DNA of 64,000 bases from Sinorhizobium meliloti (GCF_035610345.1 NZ_CP141215.1:150827-214826); one strand, 5' to 3'; counted from the stretch's first letter, positions 17,711 to 26,211 are shown. The notes: generated from the sequence alone by a model not told the origin. Made by a program: numbers and translations.

Positions 17711-18579
17711 TCATTTCGCCTCTGTTGGCAGGAGCTGCATAATGTCCCGCTTTGACATGAATTTTCGGACATCGGCAATGTAGGTCGCATCGAGAGCGTA
17801 GACGCTCTTCCGAGCCTGCCCGATCGTCGCTTCGTTCGTCAGGCGGACGAGGCGGCCAGCCGGTTTGGAGCAGAGTCATCGACAAAACTCTGCTTCGTGA
17901 AGCCCACGAAAAGATGGTGGGGCCCGATAGGAAGTCCGAAATGTCCATCATCCCGCATCAGCCAGTTGGTCATTACCAGCGGCCGGTCAGAGATCATGAA
18001 CGGCCGAATCTTATTTCGGGTATCCAATACCCGCCAAATCGCACCCATGAGCAGGCGAAGCAGGTTTTCCCGCTGCATCATATCCGTGGCGAGCATCACG
18101 GCTATACGCTCCGGACTTTCTTGTCGCTGCCTTTCAGGTATTCCTCAAGGGTCGCAGGCCATCCCTTCTGCTTCGCCTCTTCATAGCGGGCGAGCAATTC
18201 CGTGTCAGGATTGAACCAGTAATCCGAGATGCGGCGCTTAAACTCGGCAATCTGGTCCGGCGTCCGCATCATCAGGGAGAGCAGGAAACGTGCCCAGGCT
18301 ACACGCAGCTCACCGGTCGGCATGACGCCGGTCAGCAGCTGGTCGCGGGCTTTCGCGGCCGAGGCATCGACCACACCCATGAAAATCTTTTCGACGTTGT
18401 GCTTGGTCTCCGCAGTGGCGTCGGGGATGATGTACAGGTCTTCCTCGTACCGTCGAGTTGGTACCGCGCCGCCGCGAGCGGATTTGGTTGGACGGCGGCA
18501 CCCTCCCAAACTCTTCAAGCCTGTGGTTAGACCCCAACCACGGCCGTAGATAGAACTGCGGGATGTAATGGTGCTTCAC
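17711..18579 (-). pseudogene. DUF4238 family protein, three frameshifts
   Basis: Minus-strand GTG 18579 starts VKHHYIPQFYLRPW, the N-terminal hallmark of DUF4238. The protein continues in a second frame as YEEDLYIIPDA to GVVDASAAKARDQLLTG and FLLSLMMRTPDQI, in a third as SPERIAVMLATDMMQREN and MISDRPLVMTNW, and finally as NEATIGQARKSVYALD to the stop at 17713-17711. The reconstructed length, about 289 residues, is normal for the family. Function is unknown, but DUF4238 genes recur in defence islands. The breaks lie near 18455, 18110 and 17845. It follows the DUF4145 gene by four bases and was clearly its operon partner. Confidence 0.7.
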
Positions 18580-18583
18580 GGGC

Positions 18584-19333
18584 CTACCACGTATTCTTCC
18601 CCTTGTTCTGGATGAGCTTTTTCGCCTTTGCCGCCAGCATGGCTTTCTTCTCGTCAATCAGCTCGGCAAGCGCGTCTTCCAGCAGCTCAAAGCAGTCGAG
18701 CAAAGCGTCCATGTCGCCCTGCCCTTCATGGCTCCCGTAATTCCCGACATGGCGTAGGGCGTCGAGCGCGTCTTTGTGGCCCGGCTTCATCTTGTCAAAT
18801 TCGGTGATCCGCTGCGAAAGGTTCAGGTCGTACGGCTTACCCTTCTTATCGAGCTTTTGAGTCGGCACCTGAAAGTGATCCATCAGGCGCTCGACGAAAA
18901 TACGGAGCCGGTTGGCGCACGCGGCCTTGTCCAGCCAGTAAAGCTCGAAGGCTTTGCGCAGCTGCATGGCGCAGGCGTCCGATAGGTTTTTGGAAACCGG
19001 AATGATATGCGGGGCCGGACGAACAAGCATCGGCACAAGCACGCTTTCCCACCATTGCCTGTGAGCGTTCCAGTCTTCAAAGAACTCTGCCACTCGGTTG
19101 CCACCGACAGCCACGACCTCTCCACAATGCGCGACATCGCACTTGAGCAGGGCGACGAACCGCTCCATCGTCCAGTCCGGCTCTGATTCCTGAAGCTTCT
19201 GCTCTTCCTTGGAATATTCGGTCTCCTCAACATGAGGATAGTCCTTCATCGGATGCAGGAGACCGTTCTGGCAGTGCGGGCAAAGCCATCTCGGAAGCTT
19301 GTCAAAACCTATCGCCCACTGCTCGCGGTTCAT
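18584..19333 (-). CDS. DUF4145 domain-containing protein
   Basis: A 249-residue protein. The N-terminus has a likely zinc-binding CPHCQNG motif and a further cysteine pair (CDVAHCGEV). The C-terminal half is the helical DUF4145 domain: ACAMQLRKAFELYWLD, LRIFVERLMDHF, then LDALRHVGNYGSHEG and a final helix. DUF4145 resembles HEPN-fold domains found in restriction and defence loci; RHVGNYGSH corresponds to its R-x4-H-like motif. The function of this protein is not known. Start ATG 19333 is preceded by GAGGGGG, which is itself part of a hairpin (19342-19360). It was co-transcribed with the broken DUF4238 gene. Confidence 0.75.
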   Translation of the reverse strand: MNREQWAIGFDKLPRWLCPHCQNGLLHPMKDYPHVEETEYSKEEQKLQESEPDWTMERFVALLKCDVAHCGEVVAVGGNRVAEFFEDWNAHRQWWESVLVPMLVRPAPHIIPVSKNLSDACAMQLRKAFELYWLDKAACANRLRIFVERLMDHFQVPTQKLDKKGKPYDLNLSQRITEFDKMKPGHKDALDALRHVGNYGSHEGQGDMDALLDCFELLEDALAELIDEKKAMLAAKAKKLIQNKGKNTW

Positions 19334-19341
19334 GCCGTATC

Positions 19342-19360
19342 CCCCTCAGAACTTGAGGGG
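19342..19360 (-). promoter_or_regulatory. Hairpin covering the ribosome-binding site of the DUF4145 gene
   Basis: CCCCTCA and TGAGGGG form a perfect 7-bp stem with a 5-base loop. In the minus-strand transcript the 3' arm TGAGGGG is the only good Shine-Dalgarno sequence, about 8 bases before ATG 19333, so the stem would hide it. It could alternatively be a DNA operator. Confidence 0.4.
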
Positions 19361-19449
19361 ACGATTACCGCGAATCCTGATTCCTAACCAGCGGCTGCCC
19401 ACCCTTCATGCACTGCCAACGCCATTCAGACGCACAGATTCATGATATT

Positions 19450-20140
19450 TCACCTTGCCTTGGTGCATCCGGCCCGGTCGTGCTCCTTGAGGCCGAGCTC
19501 CGCGGCCGCGATGATGCCATTGACGATCGCCAGCAGGCGGGGTGTCGAGCGCGCGATGCCGACGGCGCTCGACCGGGATGGATTTCAGGCCGAGATTGAT
19601 GGGGGCGAGATGCGAGACCCGCTTGCCGCAGCGCCTCGGCGGCGAGCAGCTGGCCGAGCTAGGGCGCATGCTGCAGGACCTGCAGATCAGTCAGGCGTCG
19701 AGCAGCAGGGCGGCGCGCAGCACCGGCGGCAGACCTTCGGTCTCGGTGAGCACGACGCGCCGTTCATCGAGCCTGACATCCTCATCCCAATCGCGATCGT
19801 AGACCAGAAGATCTTCTTCGGCCCGAGCGCTCTTGGCGGGGCCGGTCCGCCTCGCCTCTGCGATGACGACCTCCGATCGGGCGAGCAGCGCATCGATGAC
19901 GCCAATTCGGCGTCGAACGGACTGGCGGTTTGCTCGCAGGCATGCTCCCCTCCCCTCCTCCGACGGGAGATGCTGCATGCCACGCCTACCGGGGACCGTC
20001 GGGGCCGAGCGCCCAGCCGAGCGGCTGCGTGGAACGTCGCGGGGGCCGTCAGTTCGTGAGTGGGCGTTCGGATATCATGGTCGGCGTCGTGCAGCGCCAG
20101 GCCCTTGAGGTGGACGTCGGATCCCACAGTGAGGCACGGA
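19450..20140 (-). pseudogene. DUF1612/HTH rhizobial protein, multiply frameshifted and truncated
   Basis: Pieces in different minus-strand frames line up as VHLKGLALHDADHDIRTPTHELT, IDALLARSEVVIAEARRTGPAK, DLLVYDRDWDEDVRLDERRVVL, LPPVLRAALLLDA, HLAPINLGLKSIPVERRRHR and IIAAAELGLKEHD. This is the order found in DUF1612 proteins with a C-terminal HTH, common on rhizobial plasmids and of unknown function. At least three frameshifts are needed and the HTH end is missing, so it is a relic. Confidence 0.6.
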
Positions 20141-20195
20141 TATCAGCAGGGCATGCTCCACCACCCCGATTAGCCCCGCACCTCATCACTACCAT

Positions 20196-20672
20196 CTACT
20201 TGGAAGCGGCATCGATGACGCGTCCTATATCAGCAAGCGGGCGATCGTCTTTCGTTCCGAACTGATCAACCGCACGCCACACGTCCGGGTACTTACTGCG
20301 AAGAATGGTCAAAGCAGCTACGCACTGAGCTTCATGTGGCGCCTCTTCGTCAAGCTGCGCTGCCTGTGTAAGAATCTGAGATACGACATCCACGGTGAGA
20401 GATTTCGCCTTGGCCAGAACTGCGACGCTTTGCGAGATGGCTTCGTTAGCCGCGGCAATGTGAAGTTTTTCTGCGGCTACTGGGGCGCATAATGTCTCAA
20501 TACGGGTTCGGATTTCGGTTTCGATCGGATTGGTGTCAAGTCCTTTATACGCAAGAAACGCTGCATGCGCTCTGGTGAACGAGAGTGCTTCCGTAGATTG
20601 CGAAAGAAGCGCGTATATGCCGACGCCTCCCAGTATGGTGGTTACGATGCCGACGATCCTGCTAAGGCTCAT
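20196..20672 (-). CDS. Hypothetical membrane-anchored protein
   Basis: ATG 20672 with GGAG eight bases upstream gives a 158-residue protein. It begins MSLSRIVGIVTTILGGVGIYAL, a single N-terminal transmembrane helix or uncleaved signal anchor, followed by a soluble, helical, Ala-rich domain (EEAPHEAQCVAALTILRSK). The longer frame to 20747 has a poorer start. I do not recognise the family and its neighbours (relics and a toxin-antitoxin locus) give no hint of function. Confidence 0.5.
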   Translation of the reverse strand: MSLSRIVGIVTTILGGVGIYALLSQSTEALSFTRAHAAFLAYKGLDTNPIETEIRTRIETLCAPVAAEKLHIAAANEAISQSVAVLAKAKSLTVDVVSQILTQAAQLDEEAPHEAQCVAALTILRSKYPDVWRAVDQFGTKDDRPLADIGRVIDAASK

Positions 20673-20852
20673 GCCAAACTCCAATTCGGTCGAAGCCTCA
20701 CGATACCCGCCAAGGGTTGCAGAATATTCAACGCGCTCGGCCACCAACTGGGCTGCATGACTTTGCTCTCCTCAACTCCGACATTTGGAAATGGCAACCG
20801 GAGGCAAATTGGATGGCAGACCGGATCGGCTAAGGGGAGCGTGCATAAGTGA

Positions 20853-21110
20853 ATGCGGGACGCGTTGAGTGGTGCCAGAGGGACTCGGCGCCGACACGCT
20901 TTCGCTGAAGGCGTTGCGCGAGCTCATGACGGGTCCTGGCCGATGAGGTCGGGCAGCTTTTCAGTAGAGGTCGCGAACCTGCGCTCTGAGAACGCCGCCC
21001 TTCGGGAAGACAATGCGGCGCCGCGGCTGGAAAACACCCGACTTAAGGTCGACAACCAGCTTTTGCGCGACGAGATCGCGCGCCTGCCGCGCCGACCGCG
21101 TCTTAGATGA
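20853..21110 (+). pseudogene. Transposase N-terminal coiled-coil remnant (IS66-like)
   Basis: The frame contains heptad-like repeats LRSENAALREDNAAPRLENTR then LLRDEIARLPRRP, resembling the N-terminal leucine-zipper segment of IS66-type transposases. A neighbouring frame just upstream reads DTLSLKALRELM, again typical of that region, so there is a frameshift. The catalytic part is absent. It is a short relic of an insertion sequence next to the vapBC promoter. Confidence 0.45.
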
Positions 21111-21204
21111 CTATTAACCATTTGAATTAACGTGTTCAATTCTACAAACGGAAACTAAATGGCGGATACTTTCCATCACCCGGACGCTTATTTTCATGCG
21201 CCAT

Positions 21205-21257
21205 CACTATCGATAGGGACCCCGTATCGATAGTGCGATGTACATCGTTGTTGTACA
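21205..21257 (+). promoter_or_regulatory. Operator-like repeats upstream of the antitoxin gene
   Basis: CACTATCGATA (21205-21215) and TATCGATAGTG (21225-21235) form perfect 11-base arms around a 9-base spacer. Two TGTACA boxes follow at 21239-21244 and 21252-21257. Such repeats are expected for autoregulation of a Phd/VapC operon, whose first gene starts at 21310. Confidence 0.5.
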
Positions 21258-21309
21258 CTTCGCAAACCAATGATAGGGTGGCCATACGCGCCGAACGACG
21301 GAGGCCCTG

Positions 21310-21600
21310 ATGCCCCAGACCACGTACAAGATCAGTGAAGCCCGCAAGCATTTCGCCGAGGTGCTCGAACGCGCCAACCAGGGCGAGGAAATCACGATTA
21401 TGCGCGGCAACGAAGTCTATGCACGCATCGGGCCGGCCGATGGCGGAAAACGCCCCTTCGGCCTCCTTCGCCAGCGCGGTCTGCCTGATGACCTGTTCGA
21501 CGAGGACGACGCCGAGCAGGCTGCAATCGACGCCGGCGACTGGAATGACGATGTCGGCATCTGGCGGGGCGGACCCGACGGCCGCGAGACCTCCAAATGA
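21310..21600 (+). CDS. Phd/YefM-family antitoxin
   Basis: A 96-residue antitoxin. The N-terminal DNA-binding fold is clear: TYKISEARKHFAEVLERANQGEEITIMRGNEVYARI, typical of Phd/YefM proteins. The C-terminal acidic tail (LPDDLFDEDDAEQ, ending in a WRGG segment) would wrap and inhibit the toxin. GGAGG lies 7 bases before ATG. Its stop overlaps the toxin start (ATGA at 21597-21600). It likely represses its own promoter through the palindromes at 21205-21257. Confidence 0.85.
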   Translation: MPQTTYKISEARKHFAEVLERANQGEEITIMRGNEVYARIGPADGGKRPFGLLRQRGLPDDLFDEDDAEQAAIDAGDWNDDVGIWRGGPDGRETSK

Positions 21601-21974
21601 AGGTGCTGCTCGACAGCCACGCGGTCTACTGGTGGACAATCGGCAGTGACCGCCTTTCCTTAACGGCACGATCGCTGATTGAGGACAAGGCAAACACCAT
21701 CCTTGTCAGCGCTGTCTCCTTCTACGAGCTGGACAACAAGATGCGCCTGAAAAAGCTTGATCTCAAACCACAGGAGTTGCTTGCCGCAGTCTCGGCTAGC
21801 GGTTTGCAGACCCTTGCCATCACCGATTTGCATGCCGAACTGGCGGCCGCTTTCGAATGGGATCACCGCGATCCGTGGGACCGCATACTCGCCGCACAGG
21901 CGCGGCTCGAACATTGCGCGCTTGTTTCAGTCGACGGCGCCTTCGATGCGGTGCTGCATGAACGGGTTTGGTAG
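21597..21974 (+). CDS. vapC: VapC-like PIN-domain toxin
   Basis: A 125-residue PIN-domain ribonuclease. The acidic active-site residues are visible: LLDSHAVYW at the N-terminus, SFYELDNK in the middle, HRDPWDRILAAQA and the final VSVDGAFDA. Toxins of this family cleave tRNA or rRNA and are neutralised by the cognate antitoxin encoded just upstream with a 4-base overlap. On a plasmid this pair would serve stable inheritance. Confidence 0.85.
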   Translation: MKVLLDSHAVYWWTIGSDRLSLTARSLIEDKANTILVSAVSFYELDNKMRLKKLDLKPQELLAAVSASGLQTLAITDLHAELAAAFEWDHRDPWDRILAAQARLEHCALVSVDGAFDAVLHERVW

Positions 21975-21976
21975 CG

Positions 21977-22315
21977 ATGCCGATGAAGATATTCATAGAC
22001 GTCGAGGAGGCGGCAGAACGGCTGGAAGAGCTGATCGATTTGGCGTGCCGGCAGGACGAAGTCTATGTGTGCCGGGCCGGATGGCCTGTAGCTCAGCTCA
22101 GCTCCTTTTCGGGAGGGGATGATTCCCCCTCAGACGAAATCGCAGAGACTGTTCCTGACGCGGCCCACCGCCCGGGCAGCAAACTGGTTGAGGATGGAAC
22201 AGTCTCTTCGGTCGACGCGGTTTGGATGCTCGCTGCGGAAGGAAAGCCGAGGCGGGAACATGATATGACGTCGGCGCACGATGATCTCTATGACGAAGAC
22301 AGGCTGCCGCGATGA
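21977..22315 (+). CDS. Phd-like antitoxin paralogue or relic
   Basis: ATG 21977 or 21983 starts just after the toxin stop. The first 40 residues (KIFIDVEEAAERLEELIDLACRQDEVYVCRAGWPVAQL) look like a degenerate Phd/YefM fold; the rest is acidic, disordered-looking sequence ending DDLYDEDRLPR. No toxin follows: the next gene is an integrase that overlaps its stop (ATGA at 22312-22315). It may be an orphan antitoxin that acts on VapC or on a chromosomal toxin. Confidence 0.55.
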   Translation: MPMKIFIDVEEAAERLEELIDLACRQDEVYVCRAGWPVAQLSSFSGGDDSPSDEIAETVPDAAHRPGSKLVEDGTVSSVDAVWMLAAEGKPRREHDMTSAHDDLYDEDRLPR

Positions 22316-23469
22316 CGATCGTGCCATCGACACCCATTGCCAGCCGCGCCGAAGAACTCGACGCGCTCGACGCCATCCTGCCCTTCGACCGCCGCGACCA
22401 GCTCGCCGCGCTGCTGACCGACGACGATGTCGCCACACTCAAACACCTGGCGCAGGAGGGCATGGGCGAGAATACGCTACGGGCGCTGGCCTCCGACCTC
22501 GGTTACCTCGAGGCCTGGTGCCGCCTCGCCACCGGTGACCCCCTCCCCTGGCCGGCGCAGGAACCGCTGCTGCTGAAGTTCGTCGCCCATCATCTCTGGG
22601 ACCCGGTCAAGCGCGCCGAGGACGCGGCCCACGGTATGCCGGCCGACGTCGAGGCGGGACTGCGCGCCGAACGCCTGCTCCGATCCCCCGGACCGCACGC
22701 GCCGGGCACGGTCCAACGACGGCTGACCTCCTGGTCGATCCTGACGCGCTGGCGCGGTTTGACCGGCGCCTTCGCCGCACCGTCGCTCAAATCCACCCTG
22801 CGCCTCGCGGTGCGCGCCAGCGCCCGGCCGCGCCAGCGCAAGAGCAAGAAGGCGGTGACCGTCGATATCCTGGCAAAGCTGCTGCAGGCCTGTGCTGGCG
22901 ATCGGCTGGTTGACCTCCGCGATCACGCGCTGCTCCTCACCGCCTTTGCCTCCGGCGGCCGCCGCCGCTCGGAGGTAGCGGCGTTGCGCGTCGAGGACCT
23001 GACCGACGAGGAACCGGTCCGCGCGGATCCCTCCGACAAGAACTCCCCTCCCCTGCCCTGTCTGTCGATCCGCCTCGGCCGCACCAAGACGACGACCGCC
23101 GATGAGAACGAACATGTGCTGTTGATCGGCCGCCCGGTCACAGCCTTGAAAACTTGGCTGGCTGAAGCGCAAATCAAGGACGGGCCGGTGTTCCGGCGCA
23201 TCGATCAGTGGGGCAACATCGACCGGCGGGCGCTGACGCCGCAGTCTGTCAATCTGATCCTGAAAGCACGCTGTGAACAGGCCGGCCTTGATTCGGCGCT
23301 GTTTTCGGCCCATGGGCTGAGATCCGGCTATCTGACCGAGGCTGCCAACCGCGGCATCCCTCTGCCAGAGGCGATGCAGCAGTCGCTGCACAAGTCGGTG
23401 ACCCAGGCGGCCAGCTATTACAACAATGCGGAACGAAAGAATGGACGAGCGGCCCGGCTGATCGTCTAA
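22312..23469 (+). CDS. Tyrosine recombinase/integrase
   Basis: A 385-residue phage-type integrase. After a helical SAM-like core-binding domain, the catalytic domain shows the first Arg in FASGGRRRSEVAALR, the H-x-x-R box in SAHGLRSGYLTEA, a second His near SLHKSVTQ and the nucleophile region AASYYNNAER. All expected catalytic positions are present. It overlaps the preceding antitoxin-like gene by four bases. A diverged C-terminal relic of the same family lies at 13007-13150, so related recombinases have acted here before. It could serve multimer resolution of the plasmid or integration of the neighbouring block. Confidence 0.85.
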   Translation: MTIVPSTPIASRAEELDALDAILPFDRRDQLAALLTDDDVATLKHLAQEGMGENTLRALASDLGYLEAWCRLATGDPLPWPAQEPLLLKFVAHHLWDPVKRAEDAAHGMPADVEAGLRAERLLRSPGPHAPGTVQRRLTSWSILTRWRGLTGAFAAPSLKSTLRLAVRASARPRQRKSKKAVTVDILAKLLQACAGDRLVDLRDHALLLTAFASGGRRRSEVAALRVEDLTDEEPVRADPSDKNSPPLPCLSIRLGRTKTTTADENEHVLLIGRPVTALKTWLAEAQIKDGPVFRRIDQWGNIDRRALTPQSVNLILKARCEQAGLDSALFSAHGLRSGYLTEAANRGIPLPEAMQQSLHKSVTQAASYYNNAERKNGRAARLIV

Positions 23470-23838
23470 GCGTAACTACGCCCCGAAGAGAGCATCGGCT
23501 CGGTTCTCAAACGACCCCTATTCTTCCGGCTCGCTTCCGCCGCCGATCTATCGTGCTCGTCAGCACCCGATGCTGCCCTGCTCCAGGCCTCAGCACGCTG
23601 CATCAGCGACGCCATCTCTTCCCTCAAGCGATGCGAGCGTTGCAGGTCGGCGGCGTGCGGCGTTCTGGCGGGGATCGTAGAACACGCCGATCGCCTCGTC
23701 GGCTGCCTGTCGTGCCGCCTCCAGTTGTGCTTTCAAGCTCTCCAGCTCGGCCTGGCCTGCGCCGTCGCGTGCGGCCCCGGCAGAACTCAAGTTCGCCGGA
23801 GTCGACCTCCTCACCTGTGATCCTTGTTTAGCAGACAT
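23466..23838 (-). pseudogene. Small coiled-coil hypothetical protein, frameshifted
   Basis: Minus-strand ATG 23838 (GCGGGG just upstream) begins MSAKQGSQVRRSTPANLSS and continues with a helical stretch ELESLKAQLEAARQAADEAIG, then GVFYDPRQNA. Near 23650 a better continuation lies in another frame: LQRSHRLREEMASLMQRAEA to a stop at 23468-23466. I therefore read one small protein of about 120 residues with a single shift. It may be a regulator of the neighbouring integrase, but no family is recognised. It is divergent from the next toxin-antitoxin pair. Confidence 0.35.
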
Positions 23839-23883
23839 CCCCGCAGTATATGTAGAATTCCAGGTGTTTGATGGTTCAGGAAG

Positions 23884-24153
23884 ATGTCGATCGTTGCAGT
23901 TAAAGTTCTGTCCACTGTCAACGCCCCTTATGGGACGACCCTTTCGGCTGAGCAACTGGCGTCGAAGATTTCCGATCCTGCCAGCGCAGTCTCTTTCGAT
24001 CCTTCAGCATTTTCCTTCTTTTCAGAGGTCGACGAAAGTCTTCAGATCTCGTTCCTGGACGAAATGCACGTTGATCCCATGGCCGCCTTCGATCTGGCGC
24101 GGAAGTTCTCGGCACTTGCTGGCTATCCCCTCCCTTTGGCGCGGGCGGCGTAG
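23884..24153 (+). CDS. Putative antitoxin partner of the AbiEii-like toxin
   Basis: An 89-residue protein directly abutting the nucleotidyltransferase toxin: its TAG (24151-24153) is followed at once by the TTG start of the next gene. The sequence (LSAEQLASKISDPASAVSFD, ending ARKFSALAGYPLPLARAA) has no motif I recognise, but two-gene units of a small first gene and an AbiEii-type second gene are the standard form of these toxin-antitoxin systems. The antitoxin role is inferred from position. Confidence 0.55.
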   Translation: MSIVAVKVLSTVNAPYGTTLSAEQLASKISDPASAVSFDPSAFSFFSEVDESLQISFLDEMHVDPMAAFDLARKFSALAGYPLPLARAA

Positions 24154-24834
24154 TTGGACGAACACCCGGTCAGCAGATGGAGCGACCTGTTTGAACAGGC
24201 TTGCCGCATCATCGAACAAGCAAACTCCGAACTTACTATGATCGACAGTTGGACTTTTGGGGGCGGTACAGCCCTGATGCTCCAGATCGATCACCGTGAG
24301 AGTTTCGACGTCGACATTTTCCTAGATGATCCGCAACTTCTGCCATACCTGAATCCGAAGACACAGGGATACGCCCTCGACATCAACCCTGACGGCTATG
24401 AGTCCGATGGATCGCGGACATTGAAGATTGTTTTCGAGAACGTTGGCGAAATCGACTTTATCTGTGCCCCTAGCCTGACCGGCAATCCGACGGTGAGAGC
24501 GGAGGTGCGCGGACGACACGTTCTGCTCGAGACCCCCGGCGAGATCATCGCCAAGAAGGTTTACTACCGCGGCGCCGCGATGCAGCCCCGCGACATGTTC
24601 GACATCGCTTGCGTCATGAAAACTCACGGCGTGGAGTACCTCGATGAGGCCTTAAAGGCCTTCCAGGATAAATGCGAGGCGGCGCTAAAAGTTGCTCGCC
24701 AGATGAACCCGCAGTTCGCGGAAACCATCATGACGAGACTTCTGTACCGAGAGAGCTTCTCCGATATTCCGCGCGTGGCTCAGTCAATGACGATTGAACT
24801 CCTGGAAACCATCTGCACTGGCGCAAAGACCTAG
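24154..24834 (+). CDS. AbiEii-like nucleotidyltransferase toxin
   Basis: A 226-residue protein of the nucleotidyl transferase AbiEii/AbiGii toxin family. The core motif is present as TFGGGTALMLQ followed by HRESFDVDIFLDD, giving the G-G-T and D-x-D residues of the polymerase-beta fold, with EIDFICA and ETPGEIIAKK further on. Family toxins transfer nucleotides to RNA, as AbiEii/MenT do, and act in phage abortive infection or plasmid stability. The start is TTG, placed immediately after the stop of the small upstream gene. The gene ends 7 bases from repC, in convergent orientation. Confidence 0.75.
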   Translation: MDEHPVSRWSDLFEQACRIIEQANSELTMIDSWTFGGGTALMLQIDHRESFDVDIFLDDPQLLPYLNPKTQGYALDINPDGYESDGSRTLKIVFENVGEIDFICAPSLTGNPTVRAEVRGRHVLLETPGEIIAKKVYYRGAAMQPRDMFDIACVMKTHGVEYLDEALKAFQDKCEAALKVARQMNPQFAETIMTRLLYRESFSDIPRVAQSMTIELLETICTGAKT

Positions 24835-24840
24835 GCGACG

Positions 24841-26055
24841 CTACGAAGCCTTACGGTCCGGGGCGCCGTTCGCCCGCAACAACGCCATCAACATTGGCCC
24901 AAGCGAGAACTCGCCGCAGGTAGCCTTGCGTGTCAGATTGCGCAAGTAGCCGCCGGCGTTCTCTATGTGCCCTGCCCTTTCGAGGATACAGGCGATAACC
25001 GCCGCGGCGTTCTGCGGTCCAAGGATCTCGCAGGCGTCCTGATAGGCGCTGGGGCTGACGCCGAGCATCGATCGGACAACCACCGCAGCCGACATCAGGT
25101 CTCGCCAGCTTTCGACATTACCGCTCGGCCCATAGTCGCGGATACCTGGGCATGCCTGCAGCACCATACCAAGCGGAAATGCCTTTATCGGCTCTTTTGT
25201 CCGCCGGATAGCTTGGCTCGATTTCGCGCCCTGCTCTTCTCCAGAGCTAGGTTCAAGTTCATTGCTAGATTCGGTATTTGAATTCTGTATGTGACGTTCA
25301 TTTTGAACAGCATTGCTGCCCATACTTTCGGAATTTTCCTGAATTTCCAGCCGGTTGATGATTTCCTCGCGCAGCATCTCCATTTCTTCAAGGATTTGCT
25401 GTAGATCGGCAACTGTCGGCGTGCGGGGGATGCGCCTGGTCAGGCCGAGGAACATCTCCTCGATGTGTCCCCAGTCGCCAGCAGCCCTCTCCTCTACCGC
25501 AGCGCTGATAAACTTGCGGACGTCGCGCCGGCAGATCGACAGCGCTTCCTTTGTGATGCGAAACCGCTTACGCTCGGCCGCCACCTGCTGCGCGGTGTGC
25601 GCGAGCTCCTCGGCGCGCGCAAGCAGCGGCGCTAGGCTGAAGCCGAACGCCTCTTCGATTCCGCCAGTTTCGTCCTTCCGGGCGTAGCGCTTACCGTTGG
25701 CGCTGTCCTTGCGCTGGATCAGGCCAGCGTCGACGAGCGCGGCAAGATGCCGGCGCAGAGTCGTGCCGGCGATGCCGTGTGCGCGGACCGAGAGCTGGTC
25801 GTTCGACGGGAATACGACCAGGCCGCGGTCCTCCGAGAGCTCGTTGTCCGGGTAGAAGGTCAACAGCGCATCCAGGACCGCCAGAGCACGGTCCTGGATG
25901 CCGAGCACCGCCCTCGCCTCGCAGGCGTCGCGAAACACCTTCCATTTGTCGGCTTTCTTGCCGGCTTTGATTTCGGCCGTCCGCATCTGCCCTTTGATTT
26001 GGGCAAGCGTAACCGACCGCCGCCCGAAGGGCGTCGTCACATTTCCAACCTGCAT
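24841..26055 (-). CDS. repC: Plasmid replication initiator RepC
   Basis: A 404-residue repABC initiator, third gene of the operon. It starts MQVGNVTTPFGRRSVTLAQIK, with the conserved N-terminal half TPFGRR, a winged-helix region (PSNDQLSVRAHGIAGTTLRRHL) and a C-terminal domain (YQDACEILGPQNAAAVIACILERA, then GGYLRNLTRKA) that matches the RepC family. RepC binds its own coding sequence, where the origin lies; the A+T-rich segment around 25240-25340, coding an Asn/Ser-rich linker, is the likely oriV. Expression is expected to be limited by the antisense RNA at 26152-26207. Confidence 0.92.
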   Translation of the reverse strand: MQVGNVTTPFGRRSVTLAQIKGQMRTAEIKAGKKADKWKVFRDACEARAVLGIQDRALAVLDALLTFYPDNELSEDRGLVVFPSNDQLSVRAHGIAGTTLRRHLAALVDAGLIQRKDSANGKRYARKDETGGIEEAFGFSLAPLLARAEELAHTAQQVAAERKRFRITKEALSICRRDVRKFISAAVEERAAGDWGHIEEMFLGLTRRIPRTPTVADLQQILEEMEMLREEIINRLEIQENSESMGSNAVQNERHIQNSNTESSNELEPSSGEEQGAKSSQAIRRTKEPIKAFPLGMVLQACPGIRDYGPSGNVESWRDLMSAAVVVRSMLGVSPSAYQDACEILGPQNAAAVIACILERAGHIENAGGYLRNLTRKATCGEFSLGPMLMALLRANGAPDRKAS

Positions 26056-26116
26056 TTCACTTCCGCCTTTAACTAGGCAAAAGAAATCCGCTCACCAAAA
26101 TCGGTGCCAAAGACTC

Positions 26117-26207
26117 TTGACTGGGATTCGGGGAAATGCGATTCTCGGTCTGCTAGAACACAGAGAAGGGCTTCCACGACGGCAACGTTTGGGGGCCTTT
26201 TTCTTTT
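26117..26207 (+). ncRNA. Counter-transcribed RNA (ctRNA/incA) of the repABC operon with promoter
   Basis: On the strand opposite repABC, in the repB-repC gap, TTGACT (26117-26122) and GATTCT (26140-26145) with a 17-base spacer predict a start near 26152. The terminator stem pairs 26166-26175 with 26191-26200 (three G-U pairs) and runs into TTTTTCTTTT ending near 26207, giving an RNA of about 56 bases. Size, position and orientation match the ctRNA that controls RepC synthesis in repABC plasmids. Confidence 0.7.
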
Positions 26208-26211
26208 GCGG

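Noticed and set aside
17641..17742. 33-residue frame overlapping the KAP stop (ATGA)
   Set aside because: It overlaps the 3' end of the DUF4238 relic on the other strand and has no recognisable features; probably chance.
22477..23391. 304-codon minus-strand frame opposite the integrase
   Set aside because: Antisense shadow of a gene with all recombinase catalytic motifs.
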